DNA from: JAHFKM01 sp035655455
GTDB taxonomy: Archaea; Nanobdellota; Nanobdellia; SCGC-AAA011-G17; GW2011-AR18
Length of the DNA: 21,422 bases
Assembly: GCA_035655455.1 (NCBI GenBank)
Contig: DASRUL010000037.1
Location: 1 to 21,422, forward strand
Reading direction: 5' to 3'
Under the pieces are notes generated by a model that saw only the letters and a program-made list of their open reading frames with translations, ran no database searches and had not been told where the DNA came from. Both the position numbers and the translations under genes were made by a program. Positions 13,951-20,428 of this stretch are shown in pieces; the stretch's first letter is position 1; each line of letters starts with the position of its first letter.

Positions 13951-14335
13951 GGTTGTTATTGATGCGTATGCGTGGATAGAATATTTTAATGGAACGAAGC
14001 TAGGGGAAAAGGTTAAAGAAATCGTGGAAAATGAGGATAATAATATTATTACAAATGTGATCACTCTTGCGGAGTTAGCTAGCAAATTTAAGAGAACCGG
14101 GAATGATTTCGAGAATGCGAAGAATCTTCTATTATCATTGTCTTCATTAGATATAATAAATGAATATGATGCTATTGAAACAGGTAATGTTCATGCTGAA
14201 ATAAAGGGAAAAAGAAAACATTTTGGATTGGCGGATGCGTGCGTTCTTTTTACTGCGAAGAAAATTGGAGCTAAAGTGGTTACGGGAGATGAAGATTTTA
14301 GGGGTTTGAAAGAAGTTATTTTTCTAAAAGAGTGA
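13943..14335 (+). CDS. vapC: VapC-type PIN-domain toxin (ribonuclease)
   Basis: A 130-aa PIN-domain protein from ATG 13943. The four acidic positions of the metal-dependent nuclease centre are present: D7 in VVIDAYAWIEYF, E44 in VITLAELASKF, D98 in GLADACVLFTA, and D116/D118 in VVTGDEDF. VapC toxins usually cut tRNA or rRNA when their VapB partner is lost. The gene overlaps the antitoxin and is translationally coupled to it. TTG 13937 is an alternative start. Its stop is 1 nt from the stop of the convergent antitoxin-like ORF on the other strand. Confidence 0.92.
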   Translation: MSKVVIDAYAWIEYFNGTKLGEKVKEIVENEDNNIITNVITLAELASKFKRTGNDFENAKNLLLSLSSLDIINEYDAIETGNVHAEIKGKRKHFGLADACVLFTAKKIGAKVVTGDEDFRGLKEVIFLKE

Positions 14336-14336
14336 T

Positions 14337-14468
14337 TTATTTTACCCTTCTGACTTCGTCTTCTTCAATGTTTCTGAAGTTTTCCATAAGTGTTTGAAAA
14401 GGTCCATGTCGATTTTTGCTTGTTTCTTGAGTGTCGTATTCTTTTTTTGGGATAGTTGCTGTTTCCAT
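14337..14468 (-). pseudogene. Short antitoxin-like ORF with apparent compensated frameshift
   Basis: A 43-codon ORF from ATG 14468. The start METATIPKKEYDT and end FQTLMENFRNIEEDEVRRVK fit a short archaeal antitoxin type with a TIPKxEYexL head and a charged DIxxGxIRRV-like tail. The middle (QETSKNRHGP) does not fit. Read one base over, from 14428 to 14399, the same DNA encodes KKQAKIDMDL, which is the expected family centre. The simplest explanation is a loss of two bases near 14429 and one near 14397, shortening the protein by one residue and restoring the frame. No toxin gene is adjacent on its strand. It may be a decaying antitoxin, a variant still folded in part, or a sequencing artefact. 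Confidence 0.65.
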
Positions 14469-14545
14469 AAAGAAGTGGAGGGATATAAATTTATTATTGA
14501 TTGCTGGAATAGCTCGGAATTTTTACAGAAAAATCTTGAGAAGAC

Positions 14546-14552
14546 TTATTAA
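14546..14552 (+). promoter_or_regulatory. TATA-like TTATTAA of the 2-TM gene
   Basis: TTATTAA ends 22 nt before ATG 14575, the same spacing as before the truncated relative at 452. Confidence 0.45.
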
Positions 14553-14574
14553 GAGTAATATCTTTAAAGAGAGT

Positions 14575-14817
14575 ATGAGAAAATCAAGTCTTGCGGATAT
14601 TATTTTCTGGTTGTCTATTGGAACGCTATTTTTATGGGCGTTAGCGAAATCACTTGGTTTAATAAATACGCCTGTTTGGATTGAGTTGCTACCTCTTTTC
14701 TCCTTATCATTCGCTGCTGGAGCGTTTTGGAGTAAATTTGAATATACGTTAAAAAGAATGGAGAGATTTGAAAAAAGATTGTCAGCTATTGAGATAATAG
14801 TTGAACTTAAAAAATAA
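14575..14817 (+). CDS. Small 2-TM membrane protein (80 aa)
   Basis: Starting at ATG 14575, the protein has a first membrane helix (ADIIFWLSIGTLFLWALAKS, about 7-26), the conserved turn GLINTPVWIELLP, a second helix (LFSLSFAAGAFWSKF, about 40-54) and a charged helical tail (KRMERFEKRLSAIEIIVELK). The frame is open upstream to 14431, but that stretch is low-complexity and the promoter spacing favours 14575. I recall similar small 'INTPVW' membrane proteins as common hypotheticals in DPANN archaea; no function is known. A truncated relative lies at 342-452. It converges on the cysteine-rich gene with a 2-bp gap. Confidence 0.8.
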   Translation: MRKSSLADIIFWLSIGTLFLWALAKSLGLINTPVWIELLPLFSLSFAAGAFWSKFEYTLKRMERFEKRLSAIEIIVELKK

Positions 14818-14819
14818 GT

Positions 14820-17800
14820 TTATGCCTGGTTTATGAGTGTTATTGTGGTAACAGCTCCAGTGTTTCCGAATGCGTCTTTGCACCTGAAGTAGTAAATGCT
14901 TGACTCTGATAAGCTGATATGGTGTGTTCCGTCCTTGATGAGTCTGTTGCCTTCTCCGAATGCGAAGTCGGGATCTGTGGTGCTTTCTTCGCAGTCCGCG
15001 TTTTCGTTAACGACGATGACGAATTGCGGAGGCTGGTCTTGTTTGTAAGCCCTGAGGATTTCTGGCGGGTTGAGGTCTGCTGTGACTGTAAAGGTTGTTT
15101 GGTTGTAGGCGGTGTTGCCTGCTTCGTCGTGGCATCCTGCGTAGAGGGTGTGTTGTCCTGTGGGTAAGACTAAGGGTTGCGTATGGATGCTGCTGTTTGT
15201 TTCTGTGAAGAAGTCATCCATGCCCGGGATGTTTCTTTTCAGGCTTTCTCGTGTGGTGTATTTGCAGACTGAGGTTCCGTCGAGTTTGGCTCCGTTTGCA
15301 GTTTTTACTGTTAAGGTGACGTTTTCTAGTTGGAGGCTTGTTTTGATTTCGCCTTGCGGTTGGATGCTTGTGATGTTGAGGGCGTTGCTTCCTTTGATGG
15401 TAAGTTTGAAGGGTTCTTGGTTGAAGTTTTTGGCAGGGCTGAAGTCTTGGCATTTGAAGTAGTAGAATTTTGTTTCTCCTGCCCTGCTTGGAAGTTCTTT
15501 GAGTGTGGGTCCTACGTCTCCTGATCCTGTTCCTACGAATCTACAGTTGTAATTGCCGAACCTGTCTGCGATGGTTGTTCTGCATTGCTGGGCTGTTGGC
15601 ATGTCTTGGTAGCTTGTAGGAGTTGTGCTCCATCTACAGATGCTTGGTTCGTTGACGATGACGTCTGCATCAGTTTGTACAGTTCCTGAGGTAACGAAGA
15701 GTTCTCTGCCGATGCTTGTTCCTAAGATGATTGGCGCTGTTGCGTCCGGTTCTTTGCTGATGGTGAATTTGATGAAGTAGTCCTTCTCGTTTGCGTTGCC
15801 GAGTGCGTCTTCGCATCTGACAAAGGCTTGGTAGGCTCCCCCTCCTTTGGTGAGGCTGAGTGCTCCTTCAGTGACGTTGGCTGCTGCTGGCCAGAAGATG
15901 GGTTGCACGTGGAAGTAGGTGTAGGTTAGTCCTCCGAAATAGAAGGGCTCCATTTCTTTGTATCTTGTGCCTTGTTTGAGGCTCATCTTACATTGGCTTG
16001 GTTCGTCTGTTTGGATTGCTACTCGTACTGTTTGGTAGATGGGGATTGTTTCTGTGATTTCTATGCCTTGTTGGGTTTCTTTGATTTGTGTTTGGTAAGT
16101 TTCGTCAAATCCTTCTTTCCATGCGCTGATGCTTGGGCTGTTGGTGTCGAATTTGCTGAGGCTGACGCATTGTTCTTCTCCTGTTCCTTGATTGATTAAA
16201 GAGCATGTTAATCCTAGGCTTTTGCATCGGTATTCTGAGCAGGTCTTGAGCGCTTTGACGTTTTTTGCACTTCCTTTAGTGTCTTTCCAGAAGCCAGGGT
16301 TGCATTGTTCGCATTGGTCTTCTTGAATTACTTTTGGTGCTTGCCATGATGCGCAGGTTGTTTTTATTTTTTCTACTTTGGTTTCGCTGAGTAGGATATT
16401 TGAAAATTCGTAAGCGAGGTCGACCCATGCTGCGGCGTTGAATGCTGCTAGGAATTGTGCGCTTGTGGAAGTTGTTACTTTTTCCGCGGCAGTTTCTCCT
16501 GCTTCTTTAATGGTTTGAAGCTCACTAGCGGAAGGCTTAAAAGATGCTGGTAGCTCACCTCCAGGAAGATCTTTAAAGCTAGCTGAGGAGAGGGATTCAA
16601 AAGTTTTTCTTTCAGCTTCGGTTCTTGCTGCGGCAACTGCGCTTTCTTTGCTTATTTCGCTGACAAATGCTTTTTCAATTGATTCTGGTCCTATAATCCT
16701 AATTAATTTTCCTAAGGGTCCTGCTGCGCCTACTCCAGCGAAAGCGCTGACGCCTGGTGCAAGAAGACCTGTTGCTATAGAGCCTAAAGTGAAAGCGGTG
16801 AACGGCGCCCAAGCGCTCCATCCTAATGCCCCCCTGTTTACAAATCTGTCGCTAAAAGCAGAATCTTCTTTGTGGGTAAAGTCGTAAAACTCTTTCCCTT
16901 TGTCCCAGCTGGAATCGGAAAGATCTTGTTCTGTGAGGATTCCAGGATTATCTTGGACTTTTTCTTTGTTTTTGAAATTAAAGTTTTTTACAACGGTTCT
17001 TTCTTGAGAAAGCGCGTCTATGTGGAGGTCTGCTTTCTTGAATTCTTCGGGAAGTTCTTTAGTGTTTGTGAATCCAGTTAACGAAAGAATGCCTTGATAG
17101 TTTAGATTGGCACCGCAATCTCCATAGCTCCTGCAGAGGTTATTCGCTGCATGTAAGTACTCCTTGCTAAGGCATTCTTGTCCTGCAACAACATTCCATC
17201 CTGGCTTTTTGGTGATTTCTTTGGCGACGAGGTCAACTCCTGAAAGGCCGAAAGCGAGTCCTGCGGCTGCTCCCCCTGCTGTTGCGGCAATGAGTGCGGC
17301 TGCGCCTGCGCCGATAATGACTGTGCCGACTGTAGTGAGTATCGCTCCTGCAGTTCCAGGTTTGCATTGTCCGAGTAAGGATTGGAATCCGTTGCACACA
17401 AGAACCACAGGACATTCCATGCTTGCTTTGCCGCAGGTGTTTGTTCCTTCTCCTTCCCAGTGTTTTAGTCCTGGTGCGACTGCTGGAACGCATCTGCTTC
17501 CTACCCAACTGCAGTCCCTGATGTCGGATTGGAGGCAGCATTTTCTGTCGTTTTCGAGTGCTTCCTTGTATACTTGTTCGTTCATTTTGAAGGGATCTGC
17601 GGTGTTGCAGGAATCAATGCAGCTTTGCCATTCGTTCTTGATGCAGCGTGCTTCGGTGTAGGGGATGTCCGATCCTTGAACCTGAGCATTGATGCTTCCA
17701 GAAACACAAAATTCTTGTCTATAATCCTTGCACGGTTCAACAAGTTCTTTACCATTGATGCATAAACTTCTAAAGTAGCGTGATCCTGGAGGTGATCGTG

Positions 17801-18797
17801 AGTGGTCGAGTGTCGAGGAGACTTCTTGGTCTGCTGTGTCGAATTGGCACCAGCTTTCTCCGTTTTTGATGCCGCCTTCCTGGGCGTTTGGTGTTCCCGT
17901 GTAGCCTTCAAGGTTGATGCTGAGTTGTCCTTGTTGGGATGCTCCCTGGCAGTCAAGGTTTTCGCAAGTGAATCTTCCGTCTTTGTCTGAGTCTCCGCAG
18001 AGTTTTCCAAGGGTGTAATCGCATTGTTCTTTGACGCCTTCTGGGTTCCCGCAGCTGTCTTTCCAGTAGACAGAGTCGTCTTCTTTAACGCAGCGTGTGC
18101 TTCGATGATTTCCATCTCCTCTGAGAGGGAGATCTGGGTTTGCGGGTGCGCAGTTGCATGTTGCGATTTGGCTGCAATAGGTATCTTTGAAGAATCCTTT
18201 GCCGTCGCCTTCTGCAATAGTGCAGGTTTGTCTTCTTCCGTAGGTGCATCCGTTTCCTGTGGCGCAGCATCCTTGTTCTGATTTGCGTGCGAGTTCTGAG
18301 CATGCTGTTTCTGTCTTGATGTCTCTTTTAAAGTCCATGTGCAAGTCTGGATATTTGGCTGTCTCTTTTCTGCATCTGACTTCTGTGGATAAGAAGGCTT
18401 GCGTTCCTAGGACGCAGCACCCTTGGTCGCATTCTGGTGTTTTGTCGCAGCTCGCGTCTGGGGAGAATTTCCCGTTGTATTGGAGTTCGCAGTTGGATCG
18501 CGGATAGTTAGCGTAGCAGTAGCCGTCTCCTTGTTTGTCGTAGCAGCATCCTGGCTTGCAGAAGTTGGTGTTAGCGCAGCTTGTGGGTGCTGAGGCATAG
18601 CTTCCTTTGCTTGGGTCTGAGGGGTCTCTTAATCCGGTTGCGCATGCTGATTCTTCTACGTACTGGCAGAATTCGTTTGTTGTTGTTTTCTCGCAGCAGA
18701 CTGGCGCTGCTTCTACTGTTGGAGAATTTAAAATAGAGAAGATGACGCTCATGCTAAGGATTAAGAAGATTTGGAAGAGTGCTTTTACTTTTCTCAT
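14820..18797 (-). CDS. Giant cysteine-rich secreted protein with Ig-like C-terminal repeats
   Basis: A 1325-aa protein. The signal peptide (about 1-30) is ALFQIFLILSMSVIFSILNS, cleaved near VEAAP. Residues of about 32-475 are very rich in Cys with recurring GCC, CC and CxxxxC modules (PGCCYDKQGDGYC, DQGCCVLG, EQGCCATGNGC). Two Gly/Ala-rich hydrophobic stretches follow (about 484-525, TTVGTVIIGAGAAALIAATA; about 660-695, FTLGSIATGLLAPGVSAFAG), joined by a helical region. A second Cys cluster precedes Ig-like repeats (about 940-1325), each with a Cys pair and a closing C.D..GN motif (RCEDALGNAN, GCHDEAGNTA, RCKDAFGNTG). It overlaps the upstream KRGQ gene as ATGA. It is probably displayed on the surface with many disulfides; its role is unknown. 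Confidence 0.9.
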   Translation of the reverse strand: MRKVKALFQIFLILSMSVIFSILNSPTVEAAPVCCEKTTTNEFCQYVEESACATGLRDPSDPSKGSYASAPTSCANTNFCKPGCCYDKQGDGYCYANYPRSNCELQYNGKFSPDASCDKTPECDQGCCVLGTQAFLSTEVRCRKETAKYPDLHMDFKRDIKTETACSELARKSEQGCCATGNGCTYGRRQTCTIAEGDGKGFFKDTYCSQIATCNCAPANPDLPLRGDGNHRSTRCVKEDDSVYWKDSCGNPEGVKEQCDYTLGKLCGDSDKDGRFTCENLDCQGASQQGQLSINLEGYTGTPNAQEGGIKNGESWCQFDTADQEVSSTLDHSRSPPGSRYFRSLCINGKELVEPCKDYRQEFCVSGSINAQVQGSDIPYTEARCIKNEWQSCIDSCNTADPFKMNEQVYKEALENDRKCCLQSDIRDCSWVGSRCVPAVAPGLKHWEGEGTNTCGKASMECPVVLVCNGFQSLLGQCKPGTAGAILTTVGTVIIGAGAAALIAATAGGAAAGLAFGLSGVDLVAKEITKKPGWNVVAGQECLSKEYLHAANNLCRSYGDCGANLNYQGILSLTGFTNTKELPEEFKKADLHIDALSQERTVVKNFNFKNKEKVQDNPGILTEQDLSDSSWDKGKEFYDFTHKEDSAFSDRFVNRGALGWSAWAPFTAFTLGSIATGLLAPGVSAFAGVGAAGPLGKLIRIIGPESIEKAFVSEISKESAVAAARTEAERKTFESLSSASFKDLPGGELPASFKPSASELQTIKEAGETAAEKVTTSTSAQFLAAFNAAAWVDLAYEFSNILLSETKVEKIKTTCASWQAPKVIQEDQCEQCNPGFWKDTKGSAKNVKALKTCSEYRCKSLGLTCSLINQGTGEEQCVSLSKFDTNSPSISAWKEGFDETYQTQIKETQQGIEITETIPIYQTVRVAIQTDEPSQCKMSLKQGTRYKEMEPFYFGGLTYTYFHVQPIFWPAAANVTEGALSLTKGGGAYQAFVRCEDALGNANEKDYFIKFTISKEPDATAPIILGTSIGRELFVTSGTVQTDADVIVNEPSICRWSTTPTSYQDMPTAQQCRTTIADRFGNYNCRFVGTGSGDVGPTLKELPSRAGETKFYYFKCQDFSPAKNFNQEPFKLTIKGSNALNITSIQPQGEIKTSLQLENVTLTVKTANGAKLDGTSVCKYTTRESLKRNIPGMDDFFTETNSSIHTQPLVLPTGQHTLYAGCHDEAGNTAYNQTTFTVTADLNPPEILRAYKQDQPPQFVIVVNENADCEESTTDPDFAFGEGNRLIKDGTHHISLSESSIYYFRCKDAFGNTGAVTTITLINQA

Positions 18798-19552
18798 GAG
18801 CTTTCACCTTCAATCGAGAACCAAAACTCGTAGTTTGAATTTTTCTTGTTAATTTTATAAACAATATCCGGGAAGGGTTTGTCTACGTTGATTTCGTAGG
18901 CTCCTTTTTTGTTGAGCATGTAAATGAGTTGATCAAAAAATCCTGTGGTTGCGTGTGCTTGGACGATGTCTCGGGAAATATAATAGAGTTCTTCGAGTGG
19001 CGCGTCGTAGCTTTGTTTGATTGGCGTGAAGGTGAGTGTCGCCTGGTCCTTGCTTAGCTTAACGTCGTAGCCTGTTTGTACGAGAAGAATCCCTTGTTGA
19101 AGCGTTGTTTTTACTTCGAGGTGTTTTGTTCCTGAAACAGTCACGCCTGGAAGGTCTTTAAGAAGGTCTTTGTCCGCACAGTTGGTGATTTCAAAAGTGA
19201 GATAGGTTTGGAGTTCTTGTTGAAGAGAGGAAAGCGGTGGAATAGAGTTTAAGCATCGTTCATCTCCTGGAATATTTTGGCAGTAGTAAGGAACTCTGCT
19301 GCCTTGGTGAAGTTTGTAATTTACAGGAGAGAAACTTCCTCCTTGTTTGCCGAAAAGTGGCAGTCCTTGACTGAGCGCCTTGGTGGCGCATGCCTCGATG
19401 TCTGTTTGGATTGTTTGTAATTGGCTTGTCAAGTATTCTTGTGGGGATATTAATAATCCTCTTGAGTCCCGAAGGTAGAGGATGAGTGCTGCGAGGATGA
19501 GAATAAGTACTCCAAGGATAATAAAGATCGTAACCTGTCCTCTTTTGTTCAT
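18794..19552 (-). CDS. KRGQ-type pilin-like secreted protein (252 aa)
   Basis: It starts MNKRGQVTIFIILGVLILIL, a class III-like leader (KRGQ) running into a membrane helix to about residue 28. The outer domain has four cysteines (IEACATKAL, YYCQNIPGDERC, TNCADKDL), with a C-terminal part rich in aromatic residues (YKINKKNSNYEFWFSIEGES). ATG 19552 sits about 28 nt downstream of a TATA box. The stop overlaps the start of the 1325-aa gene by 4 nt, so the two proteins are made together and probably work together. Proteins with this KRGQVTIF start are very common in DPANN genomes; the function is not established. Confidence 0.9.
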   Translation of the reverse strand: MNKRGQVTIFIILGVLILILAALILYLRDSRGLLISPQEYLTSQLQTIQTDIEACATKALSQGLPLFGKQGGSFSPVNYKLHQGSRVPYYCQNIPGDERCLNSIPPLSSLQQELQTYLTFEITNCADKDLLKDLPGVTVSGTKHLEVKTTLQQGILLVQTGYDVKLSKDQATLTFTPIKQSYDAPLEELYYISRDIVQAHATTGFFDQLIYMLNKKGAYEINVDKPFPDIVYKINKKNSNYEFWFSIEGESS

Positions 19553-19574
19553 TGATTCCTGTCAGGGTGTTGTC

Positions 19575-19586
19575 TTTTTATAAAGG
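19575..19586 (-). promoter_or_regulatory. TATA box of the KRGQ/Cys-rich operon
   Basis: The minus strand reads CCTTTATAAAAA-like sequence (core CTTTATAAA), centred about 28 nt before ATG 19552. Confidence 0.6.
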
Positions 19587-19690
19587 TTGTTGTGGGAAGT
19601 GAGGTTCAAATCTTGACACGAGAAGATTATTTTAATAAAGGAAAGAAACTTGTTGGGTAAAATCTCCCGCCGCAAGAGTATTGTTTCAAT

Positions 19691-19706
19691 TTCGGAAAGT
19701 TTTTGT
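19691..19706. promoter_or_regulatory. Intergenic 16-nt element, copy 3 (TTCGGAAAGTTTTTGT)
   Basis: It matches 13661-13676 at about 13 of 16 positions. It lies upstream of the TATA box at 19721-19730. Confidence 0.4.
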
Positions 19707-19720
19707 GTGGCAAGAAGAAA

Positions 19721-19730
19721 GATATTTAAA
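19721..19730 (+). promoter_or_regulatory. TATA box of the 53-aa ORF
   Basis: GATATTTAAA, with TTTAAA centred 26-27 nt before ATG 19754, fits a leaderless transcript. Confidence 0.6.
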
Positions 19731-19753
19731 GTCTTGAATAATTTAATAGCAGA

Positions 19754-19915
19754 ATGATTACAAAAAAGCAGCGGGAAGCCGCGTGGAAGAGAATTGAATC
19801 TAGGGGTAAATGGATCAAGAAGAATTGGTATAAGAGCGGTTATGAAAGGTTATCCTCTGTGGAGATTGTGAAGAAAATAAGAAGAGAACTTACGGTTCCA
19901 AGACAGAAATTGTGA
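19754..19915 (+). CDS. Small basic hypothetical protein (53 aa)
   Basis: The protein begins MITKKQREAAWKRIESRGKW and ends in SSVEIVKKIRRELTVPRQKL. It is strongly basic and mostly helical in appearance, with two Trp-containing segments, and looks like a nucleic-acid or toxin-binding small protein. A well-placed TATA box supports expression. Its last 26 nt overlap, tail to tail, the PIN gene on the other strand. I do not recognise the family. An antitoxin role is only a guess from position, because antitoxins are usually co-directional with their toxins. Confidence 0.6.
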   Translation: MITKKQREAAWKRIESRGKWIKKNWYKSGYERLSSVEIVKKIRRELTVPRQKL

Positions 19916-20327
19916 AGTTTGTTTTTAGGATTTGATTTTCTAAGAAATCTTTATCAAAAGTGTAGAATCTGCTTGAATCGTTAAGTGCTGCTGATGCGAA
20001 GATAAGCGTGTCCGCGGATTGAAGCCGAGAGTCTAGTTCTAAGAGAGTGTTGAGAAGGAAAGTTAAAGCTTTAGCTTGTGGAGTATGAAAATGAAGAGGA
20101 GTGTAGAAGATGAGGTCGTGAAGGGTGGAGTAAGCTTTTTCCCTGAGGGGTGGATCTTTAATTTTAGAAACTAATGCGAGAACTTCTCCAAGGACAATGA
20201 GAGAGACGCTTAGAGTAGGTCTACGTTTGTATGCTGAGAGTTGAAAGAGTTTCTTCGCTGCTCTTGCTCGCGGTTGTTCAAGGACAACTTCCAAAATAAC
20301 TGAGCTATCGAGATCGTAGTATTCCAT
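19890..20327 (-). CDS. PIN-domain protein (VapC-like nuclease)
   Basis: A 145-aa PIN-domain protein: MEYYDLDSSVILEVVLEQPR at the N-terminus supplies D7, VSLIVLGEVLALV supplies E48, SADTLIFASAAL supplies D106, and FYTFDKDFL supplies D125/D127. All catalytic acids are present, so it should be an active metal-dependent ribonuclease. No antitoxin gene precedes it on the minus strand, which is unusual for VapC. The promoter region has a 16-nt element (20373-20388) and CATAAACTC centred about 24 nt before ATG 20327. The only small neighbour is the convergent 53-aa ORF. Confidence 0.88.
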   Translation of the reverse strand: MEYYDLDSSVILEVVLEQPRARAAKKLFQLSAYKRRPTLSVSLIVLGEVLALVSKIKDPPLREKAYSTLHDLIFYTPLHFHTPQAKALTFLLNTLLELDSRLQSADTLIFASAALNDSSRFYTFDKDFLENQILKTNFTISVLEP

Positions 20328-20346
20328 CGAGGAAAAAAGCGTAAAT

Positions 20347-20388
20347 GAGTTTATGAAGGTATTTCAAGTTTTTTCGAAAAGTTTTCGG
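20347..20388 (-). promoter_or_regulatory. TATA box and 16-nt element of the PIN gene
   Basis: The minus strand shows CCGAAAACTTTTCGAA (20388-20373), then CATAAACTC (20355-20347), about 24 nt before the ATG. The 16-mer differs from that at 13661-13676 at only two positions. Confidence 0.5.
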
Positions 20389-20428
20389 AATGATCTTATG
20401 TTATCTTAAGATACTAACAAAAAAATTT

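Noticed and set aside
14431..14574. 48-codon N-terminal extension of the 2-TM protein
   Set aside because: It covers the promoter region and overlaps the opposite antitoxin-like ORF; the relative at 452 starts at the equivalent of ATG 14575.
17582..18217. 211-codon minus-strand ORF
   Set aside because: A shadow frame of the 1325-aa Cys-rich gene; the Lys/Ala/Thr-rich translation follows from the codon use of the real frame.
19601..19616. T-loop-like GAGGTTCAAATCTTG, possible second tRNA
   Set aside because: The flanking bases do not form a T stem, and no acceptor, anticodon or D arm is found on either strand.
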